A DNA stretch of 64,000 nucleotides from Methylobacterium gossipiicola. GTDB taxonomy: Bacteria > Pseudomonadota > Alphaproteobacteria > Rhizobiales > Beijerinckiaceae. Made by a program: the position numbers and the translations under genes. The notes beneath the pieces are model-generated. The model did no database searches. It was not told the origin of the DNA and was given only the letters and a program-made list of their open reading frames with translations. Of this stretch, positions 24,642 through 33,461 are shown piece by piece; position 1 is the first letter of the stretch, and each line of letters begins with the position of its first letter. The stretch covers positions 160,428-224,427 of the forward strand of contig NZ_FOPM01000007.1 in assembly GCF_900113485.1 (NCBI RefSeq), written 5' to 3'.

Positions 24642-25526
24642 ATGACCCTCGACCAGTTGCGCATCTTCGTGGCGGTCGCCGAGCGCCAGCACGTCACGCG
24701 GGCGGCCGAGGCGCTGAACCTCGTCCAGTCGGCGGTCAGCGCCGCCATCAACGCCCTGGAGAGCCGGCACGCCGTCAAGCTGTTCCACCGGGTCGGCCGG
24801 GGCATCGAGTTGACCGAGGCGGGCGGCGTCTTTCTCGGCGAGGCTCGCGCGGTGCTCGCCCGCGCCCAAGCGGCCGAACTCGTGCTCGCGGACCTCAGCG
24901 GCATGCGGCGCGGCACGCTGGCCATTCAGGCGAGTCAGACCATCGCCAGCCACTGGCTTCCCCGGCACCTCGTCGCCTTCCGGGCGGCCTATCCCGACAT
25001 CGTCCTGCGGCTCGGCATCGGCAACACCGCAGAGGCCGCCGAGGCGGTCCGGGCGGGGACGGCGGAACTCGCTTTCGTGGAGGGCGCGATCGACGACGGC
25101 AGCCTCGCGAGCGCCCCGATCGCCGAGGATCGGCTGGTCCTCGTGGTCTCGCCCGGCCACCCGTTGGCCGCATGCGCGCGGCCGGGACGATCCGATCTCG
25201 CGTCAGTCTCTTGGGTTCTGCGCGAACCCGGATCGGGCACGCGCTCCGCCTTCGAGGCGGCGATCACCGCACTGGGCATCGCACCGGACGCACTCACGGT
25301 TGCCCTCGAACTGCCGTCGAACGAGGCGGTCCTCGCCGCCGTCGTGGCAGGGGCCGGGGCAAGCGTTCTGTCCGAAGCGGTGGTCGGACCCTCGCTGCGA
25401 ACCAGAGCGCTCGTCGCCGTGCCCTTCGCCCTGCCGACGCGGACCTTCCGGGTCCTGCGCCACAAGGAGCGCTACCGCAGCCGCGCCGCCGACGCGCTGC
25501 TCGACCTGATCCGTGCCGCTCCTTGA
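24642..25526 (+). CDS. LysR-type regulator (YeiE-like context)
   Basis: 294 residues. N-terminal winged helix (LDQLRIFVAVAERQHVTRAA then EALNLVQSAVSAAINALE) and a substrate-binding domain. The latter contains GTLAIQASQTIASHWLPRHL and DRLVLVVSPGHPLA, as in the CysB/CbbR-like branch of LysR proteins. In enterobacteria the LysR protein YeiE is encoded beside yeiH and has been linked to sulfite response. Here a YeiH homologue and a sulfite oxidase follow on the opposite strand, so a sulfite or sulfur-metabolite sensor is a fair inference. The ATG 24642 gives the normal LysR N-terminus. Confidence 0.87.
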   Translation: MTLDQLRIFVAVAERQHVTRAAEALNLVQSAVSAAINALESRHAVKLFHRVGRGIELTEAGGVFLGEARAVLARAQAAELVLADLSGMRRGTLAIQASQTIASHWLPRHLVAFRAAYPDIVLRLGIGNTAEAAEAVRAGTAELAFVEGAIDDGSLASAPIAEDRLVLVVSPGHPLAACARPGRSDLASVSWVLREPGSGTRSAFEAAITALGIAPDALTVALELPSNEAVLAAVVAGAGASVLSEAVVGPSLRTRALVAVPFALPTRTFRVLRHKERYRSRAADALLDLIRAAP

Positions 25527-25539
25527 TCCGTCGCGGAAC

Positions 25540-26631
25540 TCAGGCGACCTCGACCCTCACACAGTGCCAGGAAGCGCTGAGATAGCCCTTGAAGTTCCAC
25601 GTCTCGTCCGGCCGCGCCGGTTGGGTCTGCCCAGCGGCGTCCCAGGCGCGCACCACGAGGTCGCGCTCGCCGGACGGAAGGTCCAGCACGATCTCCCAGA
25701 ACGTCCAGGCGAAGGGGGCGCCGGCCTTGTGTTCCAGCACGGCTTGATGCCAGGACCGACCGCCATCGCTTGAGACATCGACGCGCACGACCGCCCGGTC
25801 TCCCGCGATGGCGTACCCGCGGACGGTGGTCTCGCCCATCTTGAGCCGGGCTCCGCGTGCGGGCTCGCAGATCGCGGCGTTGAGCGGCATCGTCTCGATG
25901 GTGTGGCCTTTCGCCGGATCGGCGGTCTCGGCCGTCACGTCCGGCGGGAACAGCTTGTAGTCGTCGGCTTGCATCGGGTTGGTCGAGGGGTGGTCCTGCA
26001 CCGTGATGCGCTTCAGCCATTTCGGGCTGCGCACGCCTGCGAAGCCCGGCACGACGGCTCGCACGGGGAAGCCGTGTTCGGGCAACAGCGGGGCCCCGTT
26101 CATCGCGAAGGCCAGCAGCGTCTCGTCGGCGACCGCCTTGGCGAGCGGGATCGAGACGCCGTAGAACTGGCCCTCGACCACATCGTGGCTCTCGAAGGCC
26201 ACGTGGAGGTCCGAGTGGAGGTTCGCTCCCGGCGCTACGCCCGCCGCACGCAGGATGTCGCCGAGGCGGATTCCGGTCCAGTCCGCCGTCCCGATGGCGC
26301 CGCCGTCCCAGGGATCGCCCGAGACCGGGGCCACCGCCCGCATATCGGCGCGGCGGTTGCCGGCGCACTGCATCGTGGCCGTGACGGTCGCCTCGGGAAA
26401 ACGCGCGCGCAGATCCGCCAGCGACAGATCGAGGGGGCCGACACCCGCGCCGTCGATGGACAGACGCCATGTGGCGGGGTCGATCTCCGGCAGGTCGCCG
26501 TGGGAGCGGACGTAGAAGTCTTCCGCAGGGGTCCGGTAACGGGCCCGCAGGCGAGTCAGCGGCGGCTCGGCGTTGTAGGGGCGCTCCCCATGAACGATCA
26601 GGCGCGCCATACGCTCGGTCAAGCTCGACAT
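25540..26631 (-). CDS. Cytoplasmic sulfite oxidase-like molybdoenzyme
   Basis: 363 residues of the eukaryotic-type sulfite oxidase fold. RTPAEDFYVRSHGDLPEID opens the domain, Cys89 in TMQCAGNRR is the molybdenum ligand, and GTADWTGIRLGDIL and FPVRAVVPGF follow. The C-terminal domain is VVRVDVSSDGGRSWHQAVLE, with FKGYLSASWHCVRVEV at the end. There is no signal peptide, unlike SorA, so it should act in the cytoplasm. It lacks a haem domain. It probably oxidises sulfite as a second line beside SorAB. It is encoded directly below yeiH, 65 bases apart, on the same strand. Confidence 0.88.
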   Translation of the reverse strand: MSSLTERMARLIVHGERPYNAEPPLTRLRARYRTPAEDFYVRSHGDLPEIDPATWRLSIDGAGVGPLDLSLADLRARFPEATVTATMQCAGNRRADMRAVAPVSGDPWDGGAIGTADWTGIRLGDILRAAGVAPGANLHSDLHVAFESHDVVEGQFYGVSIPLAKAVADETLLAFAMNGAPLLPEHGFPVRAVVPGFAGVRSPKWLKRITVQDHPSTNPMQADDYKLFPPDVTAETADPAKGHTIETMPLNAAICEPARGARLKMGETTVRGYAIAGDRAVVRVDVSSDGGRSWHQAVLEHKAGAPFAWTFWEIVLDLPSGERDLVVRAWDAAGQTQPARPDETWNFKGYLSASWHCVRVEVA

Positions 26632-26696
26632 CGGGTGTCTCTATCGCAGAAGGTCGGAGCTCAACGCGCGCGGACGCGCCAGGTGGCAGGCCTCTG

Positions 26697-27779
26697 TCAG
26701 GCGATGCCGAGCAGGCGGATCAGCCCGAGGCTCACGGCCGTGAGGGCGGCGAGCGAAGCGACCACCGCCAGGGTGACGCGCGGTCCCGCCTTGGCGACGC
26801 TGCGCACGTCGACGCCGAGGCCGAGGGCCGCCATCGACACGATGGTCAGCGCGTTCGCCGTCGCGGCCATGGGGTGCAGAGCCCCTTCGGGAACGAGCCC
26901 CGCCGAGCGAAGACCCGCCAGGGCCAGGAAGGCTAGGATGAACCACGGCACCAGCCGGTGCAGCGGCATCCGGCCCGGGGCGGGGCGCTCATCGACCGCC
27001 TGGGACGGTACGGTCGCGTCCGTTTCCGCCCGCAGCCGGCCGATCCCGAGCGAGAGAGCCAGGACCACCGGCCCGAGCATCAGCACGCGGACCAGCTTGA
27101 CCAGGGTGCCGACCTGGACGCTGAGGGCGGCCACCGGCGCGGTTGCGGCGAGAACCTGCGGCACGGCGTAGACCGTCAGCCCCGCGAGCACGCCGTACTG
27201 CATCGGCGAGAGGCCGAGCAGGGGCACGAGCAGGGGCAAGCCGAGAACGACGAGAACGCCGAGCACGGCGGTGAAGGCGATGGACGAGGCGACGTCCTCG
27301 CCGTCCGCGTCGATCACCGGGGCCGCCGCCGCGATCGCCGAGTTTCCGCAGATCGAGTTGCCGCAGGCCACGAGGATGGCGAGACGCGGGGCCAGCCCGA
27401 GAGCCCGGCCAATGCCGTAGCTCGCCGCGATGGCGAGAGCCACCACCACCGCGATGCCGACGAGAAGCCCCGGCCCGGCCGCGAGCAGCGTCCCGAGGCT
27501 GAGCGAGGCGCCGAGCAGGACGACGGCGATTTCCAGGACGGTCTTGGCGCCGAACGCGATACCGTGAACGAAGCGCCGACCTGGGCTCCAGGCCGTGCGG
27601 ACGGCCGTGCCCAGCACGATGGCGAGGACCAGAGCCTCCAGCCACGCACGGCCGAAGATATGTTTCTCGACCCTCTCCAGCCCGAGGGCGACGCCCGTCA
27701 CCGCGAGGCAAAGGCTCAGGCCGGGCAGGATGGAAGGCAGGGCAAGCGCGCGTGATCGGAGAAATGCTGCTGCGGGCAT
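26697..27779 (-). CDS. yeiH: YeiH/UPF0324 family putative sulfate exporter
   Basis: 360 residues, about ten membrane helices. Family marks are LPGLSLCLAVTGVALGLE near the start, the signature ACGNSICGNSAIAAAAPVI, and YAVPQVLAATAPV. The UPF0324/YeiH family is annotated as a putative sulfate exporter. Here it would remove sulfate (or sulfite) made by the oxidases next to it. Start ATG 27779 with GAGGTG upstream; the longer frame to 28010 adds only non-family sequence. It likely leads a transcript with the sulfite oxidase. Confidence 0.87.
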   Translation of the reverse strand: MPAAAFLRSRALALPSILPGLSLCLAVTGVALGLERVEKHIFGRAWLEALVLAIVLGTAVRTAWSPGRRFVHGIAFGAKTVLEIAVVLLGASLSLGTLLAAGPGLLVGIAVVVALAIAASYGIGRALGLAPRLAILVACGNSICGNSAIAAAAPVIDADGEDVASSIAFTAVLGVLVVLGLPLLVPLLGLSPMQYGVLAGLTVYAVPQVLAATAPVAALSVQVGTLVKLVRVLMLGPVVLALSLGIGRLRAETDATVPSQAVDERPAPGRMPLHRLVPWFILAFLALAGLRSAGLVPEGALHPMAATANALTIVSMAALGLGVDVRSVAKAGPRVTLAVVASLAALTAVSLGLIRLLGIA

Positions 27780-28057
27780 GGTGCGTGCACCTCGTGGAAT
27801 GGATCTGCTACGACCATGACCGCATCCATTCGTTCGCTCCAACGGAACGTATCGATCGTTTTGATCACATGATGCGATGATTTGGCTGGCGACGACGAAC
27901 GTCGTGCTTCGGACTGAAGCGAGCCTTGTCGATCGGGCAACCCGAGTTTGTGGCTTCGCTGATATGCAAGGAACGTTGCAGATCCCCGCTGACTGGGTCT
28001 CCGGAGACACAAGCCGTTGAGGTCAGCGGCGGGCCGTCAGGTCGGTGAACGGGCGCG

Positions 28058-28858
28058 TCAATTGGATGCCTGAGTGACGGCACGGTCGATGTTCACCCTC
28101 TCCGCCCAGTCCTTGGCCTCGGACTGACCCTTGAGGTTGATCAGCCGGGCACCGCTGACGTCGACGTTCTTGAAGTCCGCGCCCGTGACCGTAGCACCAG
28201 TCAAATTGGCCCCGGACAAGTCCGATCCCATCAGCACCACGCCGGTGAGATCGGCATCCTTGAGATTCGCATACTCCAGGCGTGACCGGCCGAGGTTGGC
28301 TCCCCTGAGGTTCGCGCCCGACAGGTTCACCGAGGTGAACACCGCCCGCATCAGACCCATGGACTGATTCTTGATGTCGGCTCCGCCCTTGAGATCGACC
28401 AGCGTGGCGCCGCTCATGTTGGCGCCCTTGAAATCGCCGATGGGCATGGACCGGCTGAGGTCGGCCTCGCTGAGGTTGGCGTCCCGCGCCGTGATGCCGA
28501 ACATCTTCGCGTCTGCGAGCTTGGCGCCGGAAAGGTCTGCCTTCAGGAGCCATGCCTGTTCGAGGTTTGCGCCGCTGAGATCGGCGCCGCGCAGATTGGC
28601 CTTGTTCAGGCGCGCAGTGCGTAAGTTGACGCCCCGGAGATTCAGCCCCGAGAGATCGAGCCCCGACAGCGCCTTGTCGTGCAGGTCGATGGGCTTTCCG
28701 TTCGCGTCCTGGATCATCGCCTCGACGTCGGCGCGGCTCATCTCGGCCTTCGTCATGGCGGGTGAGGACATATCGGCACCGAGCAGCAGATCTTGTTCGG
28801 CCGCGGCAGGGCCGGCAGCGAAGACGGCGAGCATGAAGCTGAGGGCGAAACGGCGCAT
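28058..28858 (-). CDS. Secreted pentapeptide-repeat protein
   Basis: 266 residues. Signal peptide 1-20 (RRFALSFMLAVFAAGPAAA). From about residue 55 on, the A(D/N)LxG pentapeptide repeat runs almost to the C-terminus (LSGLDLSGLNLRGVNLRTA, then LNKANLRGADLSGANLEQA). This gives a right-handed quadrilateral beta-helix. A gap around residues 145-165 (MFGITARDANLSEADLS to GGADIKN) breaks the regularity. Function is unknown; pentapeptide proteins can mimic DNA, but this one is exported. GGGAG lies 8 bases before the ATG at 28858. It diverges from the Crp/Fnr-type regulator and may be its target. Confidence 0.88.
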   Translation of the reverse strand: MRRFALSFMLAVFAAGPAAAEQDLLLGADMSSPAMTKAEMSRADVEAMIQDANGKPIDLHDKALSGLDLSGLNLRGVNLRTARLNKANLRGADLSGANLEQAWLLKADLSGAKLADAKMFGITARDANLSEADLSRSMPIGDFKGANMSGATLVDLKGGADIKNQSMGLMRAVFTSVNLSGANLRGANLGRSRLEYANLKDADLTGVVLMGSDLSGANLTGATVTGADFKNVDVSGARLINLKGQSEAKDWAERVNIDRAVTQASN

Positions 28859-28947
28859 CGGTTTACTCCCGGCGGGCGCCACGCATGGCGGGCACCCTTA
28901 TCGTGTTCGTTGTGTCGCGATGCTATGCCGGGCCGCTGCACCCGGTC

Positions 28948-28963
28948 GGTGACCCCGGTCACA
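28948..28963. promoter_or_regulatory. Candidate Crp/Fnr-type operator
   Basis: GGTGA-CCCCGG-TCACA, one base from the TGTGA-N6-TCACA architecture recognised by Crp/Fnr proteins, with a 14-bp palindrome (GTGACC-CC-GGTCAC) at its core. It lies in the gap between the pentapeptide gene and the Crp/Fnr-type gene, about 80 bases before the latter. Auto-regulation and control of the pentapeptide gene are both plausible. Confidence 0.5.
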
Positions 28964-29043
28964 CAAATCCGGCGCGGCGGGAGAAAAGCGCAACGCGCGC
29001 CGGACGATCAACCCGTCGTCATGGCCGGGGGACCACGCCAGCC

Positions 29044-29718
29044 ATGACGGATGCCCAGAAGGTCGAGCGGTGGATCGATCGGTTTCCGCTCCTACAGGCT
29101 CTCAGCCCGGCGCACCTTCAGATCGCTCGGGGAACCGTGCATTTCCCGGTGCTGGATGCAGGCGCCATCGCCTACGAACTGAATGGCGAGTGTGCCAACT
29201 ACCTGATGTGCCTGGAGGGACGCACGCGGATCTTCCGGATGTCGGAGGGCGGACGCGAGGTGCTGATCTACAAGGTTGGCCCGGGTGGCACCTGCGCCCT
29301 GACCACCCAGTGTCTCCTGTCTGGCGGCACCTTTCCAGCGCAGAGCGTGGCCGAGGAGCGGACCGAGCTCGCGGCCCTGCCGGACAGCACGTTCCAGCAC
29401 CTGATGGGCGACAGCGCGGCGTTCCGCAGCTTCGTCATGGATGATTACACGCGATTGATGTCCGGCCTGTTCACGCTGATCGACGAGGTCGCGTTCGCAC
29501 CGCTGAAGCAGCGCCTCGCGCAACGGCTCCTGGCCGAGGCTGATCCGCGGGGCGTCGCCGCGGTGACTCATCAGAAACTCGCGGACGATGTCGGCAGCGT
29601 GCGCGAGGTGGTGAGCCGCATCCTGGCACAATGGGCCGAGGCGGGCCTAATCGAACTTCGTCGAGGCGCGGTCGAGATTGTTGACCGGACCCGCTTGGAG
29701 GCCGCAGGGCGGCGGTGA
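29044..29718 (+). CDS. Crp/Fnr-family regulator
   Basis: 224 residues. The N-terminal cyclic-nucleotide-binding-type beta-roll spans about 15-120: FPLLQALSPAHLQIARGTVH, then RTRIFRMSEGGREVLIYKVG. The long dimer helix and a C-terminal winged helix follow (LAQRLLAEADPRGVAAVTHQ, then KLADDVGSVREVVSRILAQW and AGLIELRRG). Two Cys in GECANYLMCLEG could sense redox state but do not match an FNR cluster. The ligand is unknown. The ATG 29044 removes a long unlikely N-terminal extension. It is the last gene of the sulfite block. Confidence 0.87.
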   Translation: MTDAQKVERWIDRFPLLQALSPAHLQIARGTVHFPVLDAGAIAYELNGECANYLMCLEGRTRIFRMSEGGREVLIYKVGPGGTCALTTQCLLSGGTFPAQSVAEERTELAALPDSTFQHLMGDSAAFRSFVMDDYTRLMSGLFTLIDEVAFAPLKQRLAQRLLAEADPRGVAAVTHQKLADDVGSVREVVSRILAQWAEAGLIELRRGAVEIVDRTRLEAAGRR

Positions 29719-30216
29719 CTGGCGGCGTGCTGGTGTCCATTTTTGAGGCCGACGCCAATCGAGCTTTACGACTGGGTTGGTTCGGCAGGACCTTGTCTGC
29801 TCTTTTTGGCAAGCCCTCCCCAGAGCAGACAGGCCACTACTGGCCAGAAGTTGCCGAACCGTGTCCATTGAACTGCCTGGAAGCGGACATTCCGACCGTC
29901 TGCAATGGGTCAAACTGAGGCATCCGTTTGGGCCGTGCCGAATGTCCGCATTCTCGCAGGCCACGTTCCAGAGTGGACAGGTGGTGTTCGGCTTGGCTCG
30001 GTCCGACCCTCGACTGAGCAGGATTTACCGTAGCAGCCCCTTCCGCTGCGAACCGAGGTTTCGGTTCATGGGGCTGCCGTCTGATGTGTTCGCACGGGGT
30101 TTGGTACCGTACCCATGCCTGTGCGGCATCGCATCCGAAGGAAACGGCCTCCTCGCCTTTGATCACAGAAGCGCCACCGCCGACACCTTGAGCCTCGGCG
30201 GTTGCGCTGATCCCAA
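29719..30216. other. Gene-free stretch, decayed sequence
   Basis: About 500 bases between the regulator and the exonuclease VII-like genes. Frames on both strands lack ribosome sites and family character. Short segments such as GCGGACATT also occur in the gap at 17.9-18.1 kb (AGCGGACAT, CCGGACATT), suggesting a shared non-coding or decayed background. Nothing functional identified. Confidence 0.35.
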
Positions 30217-30423
30217 CTACGCGTTGCGCCGACGGAGGTCAGCGATGCGCGTGGTCAGCACGGCGCGCAGGTGCTCGACCTCGGTGTAGGCGGCCTCCGC
30301 CTTCTCGAACGCGCCGAGACCCTCGCGGCGGATCTCCTGTGTCAGTGCCTCGATGCGCCTCACCGCCGAGAGGAAGCTCCGCGTCTCGTGTGCAGCGGTC
30401 ATGTCGGTACGGGTCGTGGTCAT
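30217..30423 (-). CDS. XseB-like small subunit of an exonuclease VII-type complex
   Basis: 68 residues. After a short polar start comes one long amphipathic helical hairpin: FLSAVRRIEALTQEIRREG, then LGAFEKAEAAYTEVEHL and RAVLTTRIADLRRR. Size (about 70) and layout (F..A..RIE, a short acidic turn, then a coiled-coil helix) match the exonuclease VII small subunit XseB, though identity is low. It is encoded 23 bases below the XseA-like gene on the same strand, the position expected for a partner. Alone the sequence would be called hypothetical; context raises the XseB assignment to likely. Confidence 0.6.
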   Translation of the reverse strand: MTTTRTDMTAAHETRSFLSAVRRIEALTQEIRREGLGAFEKAEAAYTEVEHLRAVLTTRIADLRRRNA

Positions 30424-30446
30424 GATGGGGTTCTTCTCGTGATGGG

Positions 30447-31901
30447 TCAGTGGGTGGTTGCGTAGCGTGTGGATGTGGGCCGGGCTTCGACCCGGGCGGG
30501 CACGACGCCGTCCGGGAAGTGCAGCAGCAGCTCTGCCGCCGCGCGGGCCTGCTCAGCCATGGTGACGACCCGGCCTGTCCCGGCCGCGATCACCAGCGTC
30601 AGCGCATCGCTCAGGAGAACGTCCTCCCCGGTCTCGTCGAGCAGGGCAGCCTGATCGAGAGGGTCGGTCCCGGCGGTGTTGGCGCCCGACGCGGACTTCG
30701 CGTTGACACCGGTGGCTGTGGCGAGGTTGGCGAGCAGGCTCTGCTCGACCGCTTGGCCGAGCTGACTCAGCCGATCATCGGCCAGATCGGCGAGATCGCG
30801 CAGCGTCTGATCGAAGGTAGCTGAAGCCCGTGCCAGGATGATGCGGCCCGCCGCCTTCAGCTCCGCCTCGATCGCGGCATCGAGGTCGGCCAGCGCCCGT
30901 TCGGCCCGGGCCCCGGTGCGCTCGACGAGCTGGCGCACCCGCATCGCCGCCGCCGTCGGGGTCGGTTCCGAGCGCGCCGCCACCACATCGAGCGCGGTGC
31001 ATGGCGAGCCGGCGTGGCCGAGGCCGGTGATCAGGTTCGGAACCTCAGGGTGCGCGGCCGCGTTCGCTGTCCCGAAGGCGTTAAGAGGCCGGAACGCCTC
31101 GACCGGTCCGCCGCCCCGGCAAACCAGTGTCGCGGAGAGGCTGTGCTCCCGCTGCAGGCCCGCCACCCGGGCGAAGGCCTCGGCGAGCGAGCGCTCCGCC
31201 CCCGCGCCTTCGAAGATCGCCCAGACCCGGTGGATCCGGATCAATCCGGCCTCTTCCAGCGGCTGGAGCACGTGCTCGACGTCGCGGCGCACCTCGCCGT
31301 GCTCGGAGACGACGAGGGCGATCTGGTAGGGATCCTCCGGCTCGCTCCAGGTCTCGGGTCCAAAGCGCCGCCCCTCCAGGCGGAGCCGCTGCAGCGTGCG
31401 CTCGCGGTCGAGATCGGCCTCGAGCGGAACCTGGCCGACGGAGAGCAAGGCCATGACCTTGGCCTGGACGCCAGCCCCGCGGCCGAAGCGCTGGCGCAGG
31501 CTGGTGCGCAAGCTGAGCGTGACCGTGCGGTTGACGAGCCCGGCGGGATCGAAGTCCGAACCGTGCTCAGCTCGGATCTGGGCGAGTTCGGCCGCGTCGA
31601 GCCGGGCCTTCAGCCGGGGCGGATCGTTGGTGAGGCGGGCCTCGGCCTCGCCGAGCAGAATAAGATAGCTGTCGGGCCCATTCGGCTCCGCGGTGAGCAC
31701 GCTGGCCCGCACCGTGTGCTCGCCGCGCAGGCGCTGGCGCAGCCAGCCGATGAGGTCGCGCAGCTCGCCGACGACCGCCGCGTCGGCGTGAACCGCATCG
31801 TTCGCATCGGGCAAGCTTCGGCGGGCGCCGTCCGGCAGTGAGGCCGGGCGCGGCGGTCGGGGCGGTGCGTCCGGCCCGTGGTGGAATCTGTGATGGCGCA
31901 T
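30447..31901 (-). CDS. XseA-like exonuclease VII large subunit
   Basis: 484 residues. N-terminus about 40-90: VGELRDLIGWLRQRLRG and HTVRASVLTAEP, an OB-fold start. Then DPYQIALVVSEHGEVRRDVE takes the place of the XseA motif IGVVTSPTGAAIRD. The active-site region is well preserved: LVCRGGGPVEAFRPLN near 262-277, ITGLGHAGSP, and VVAARSEPTPTAAAMRVR near 307-324. The canonical GHExDxT is changed to GHAGSPCT. A long coiled-coil C-terminal region follows, as in XseA. The enzyme would digest single-stranded DNA from both ends. It is not the housekeeping gene: it lies between mobility genes next to a second XseA-like gene. Confidence 0.75.
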   Translation of the reverse strand: MRHHRFHHGPDAPPRPPRPASLPDGARRSLPDANDAVHADAAVVGELRDLIGWLRQRLRGEHTVRASVLTAEPNGPDSYLILLGEAEARLTNDPPRLKARLDAAELAQIRAEHGSDFDPAGLVNRTVTLSLRTSLRQRFGRGAGVQAKVMALLSVGQVPLEADLDRERTLQRLRLEGRRFGPETWSEPEDPYQIALVVSEHGEVRRDVEHVLQPLEEAGLIRIHRVWAIFEGAGAERSLAEAFARVAGLQREHSLSATLVCRGGGPVEAFRPLNAFGTANAAAHPEVPNLITGLGHAGSPCTALDVVAARSEPTPTAAAMRVRQLVERTGARAERALADLDAAIEAELKAAGRIILARASATFDQTLRDLADLADDRLSQLGQAVEQSLLANLATATGVNAKSASGANTAGTDPLDQAALLDETGEDVLLSDALTLVIAAGTGRVVTMAEQARAAAELLLHFPDGVVPARVEARPTSTRYATTH

Positions 31902-32049
31902 GGGGGTGTCGGGATCCGTGTTGGGGTGAGGGTGTCGCTAGCGCACGGGCTCGCGTGCGGAGGGTCGAGGAGCAGCGTGAGACGATCTGCCTGAGAGGAT
32001 TGGGTCCGGCCGCCCGGAAACGGGCAGCCGGATCGACATTGGGACGGCG

Positions 32050-33003
32050 TCAGTCGAACAGCGGGCCCTGACGGGCGGGGCTCGGATCGGGGGGAGCGTC
32101 GGACACTGAAGCAGGCACTGGCGCGGCTGGATCTGGACCGAGCGCGCGGGCGATCGCGGTGAGGCGGGCGTAGCCCCCGGTGCGGAGTTCGCCGCGCAGG
32201 ATCCCGGTGAGATCGGCGAGCAGCGCCTCGGCGGTGCCGCAGGCGCGGAAGGCCACGCCGTCGAGAAGGGTCGGCGCGCCGGCCCGGCGGAACAGCACTG
32301 GCACCGGCAGCACCGCGATGCGGCGCATCAACCCCTCGTCCGAGAGCACGCGGTGGGCGAAGCCGAGGCCTGGCTCGACCACGACCGCGTCGAGGGTGCC
32401 CCAGTCCCATTGGTCGAACACCGCCCCGAAGGCCTCGTGCAGCGCAACGACCGAGCCCGGCTCCTCGTAAGCGACGGGCAGGCGGATCAGCTCGAGCAGA
32501 CCTTGCTCGTACCAGCGGGAGAGCGTCGCTCCGAGCGGGTGCGGCGTGCCGTCGTCGGGCTCGATCAGCACGACCCGTCGGAGCTTGTGCGGGGCCGGCA
32601 GCTTGCGCTGGCGCTCCCAGAGACCGTGCGCCTGGAGCGCGGCCTGCGCGGTCGCGTCCTGTTCGCGCCAGGCCTGGAGGAACGCGCCGCGCTCGAGCCC
32701 GAGCACCTGCCCGGTCAGGCCGAGCAGCGGATCGACCACCAGGGTGAGCAGCAGGGTGTGCTCGCCCACGAGGTGGTCCGGGTCGAGCAGGACGCCCGAG
32801 GCCGCCTCGATCTGGCGCAGGAAGGAGCCGGAGAGGACGGCGCTGAGCCGACCCGGGCGATGCGGATCGAGCGGCTCGAGCGCGAGGAGCAGCCCGTCCC
32901 GGTGCCGGCGCGATTGCCGGACCTGGGCACGGACCCACAGGCCGGTCGGGGCAAGCGAGCAGCCGGGCTCGTTCGCGCCGGAGGGCGCGTCGTGATCTGT
33001 CAT
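32050..33003 (-). CDS. Degenerate second XseA-like protein
   Basis: 317 residues. Residues 22-105 look like an XseA-type OB fold (LWVRAQVRQSRRHRDGLLLA ... LSGSFLRQIEAASG). Then ALQAHGLWERQRKLPAPHKL and RRVVLIEPDD match the XseA block EGLFDxxRKxPLPxxPxxIGVVTS. After that LDAVVVEPGLGFAHRVLSDE and GLMRRIAVLPVPVLF parallel the RGGG and P(I/V)P regions, but RGGG has become EPGLG. The GHE(T)D and TPTAAA motifs are not kept, and there is no coiled-coil tail. I read it as a non-catalytic DNA-binding XseA paralogue that pairs with the next gene. The ATG is at 33003 with no strong ribosome site. Confidence 0.55.
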   Translation of the reverse strand: MTDHDAPSGANEPGCSLAPTGLWVRAQVRQSRRHRDGLLLALEPLDPHRPGRLSAVLSGSFLRQIEAASGVLLDPDHLVGEHTLLLTLVVDPLLGLTGQVLGLERGAFLQAWREQDATAQAALQAHGLWERQRKLPAPHKLRRVVLIEPDDGTPHPLGATLSRWYEQGLLELIRLPVAYEEPGSVVALHEAFGAVFDQWDWGTLDAVVVEPGLGFAHRVLSDEGLMRRIAVLPVPVLFRRAGAPTLLDGVAFRACGTAEALLADLTGILRGELRTGGYARLTAIARALGPDPAAPVPASVSDAPPDPSPARQGPLFD

Positions 33004-33267
33004 GGTGGGAGACTTTCGTGATGCGGGGTCAGGGGATCGAAGGAGCCTCGCCGACCTCGAGCGGACGCTGTACGAGCGTCGCCCTCCGTCATCCCGTCGT
33101 CAGGTCATTCCGGGGTTTCGAGCGAAGGTGCCTTCGCCCTGCTTCCCCACCCTTGTTCTCGTCCTCGCCTGTTCCCGTCCTCGATCGTCACCGATCCCCC
33201 ACCCAAGCCGGTACCGCGTCCCCGGCGGCACCGGCTCCAGTGAGCACGCCATTGTCCAGCCCGTCGT

Positions 33268-33336
33268 GTGTTGTCCAACGCAGGGACAAGTCCTTGCCGC
33301 ACAACCGGCATTGGTCCTTACGTGTTGTCCAACGCA
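33268..33336. repeat. Pair of 15-bp direct repeats, GTGTTGTCCAACGCA
   Basis: Identical copies at 33268-33282 and 33322-33336, 54 bp start to start, in the 458-base gap (33004-33461) upstream of the XseA-like operon. No gene is seen in that gap. The first copy also forms TTGTCC-N7-GGACAA with following bases. A related pair with the same 54-bp spacing (GTG-AT-ATCCAACGCA type) lies at 42922-42990. Probably sites for one element-encoded DNA-binding protein. Confidence 0.65.
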
Positions 33337-33461
33337 CCCACCCTGCCGACGCGTAACGCAGCGCCATCCGTCTCGGCGTCGTACCCCAATCCCAGTTGCC
33401 GGATCCCATCGATCCGGCAGCCCCCGCTTCATCTCATCGCTCGGATCGACAGGCGTCTGAC

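Noticed and set aside
30447..31901. Housekeeping exonuclease VII locus
   Set aside because: Housekeeping XseA carries GHExD and is not next to a second XseA-like gene; this one lies between mobility genes.
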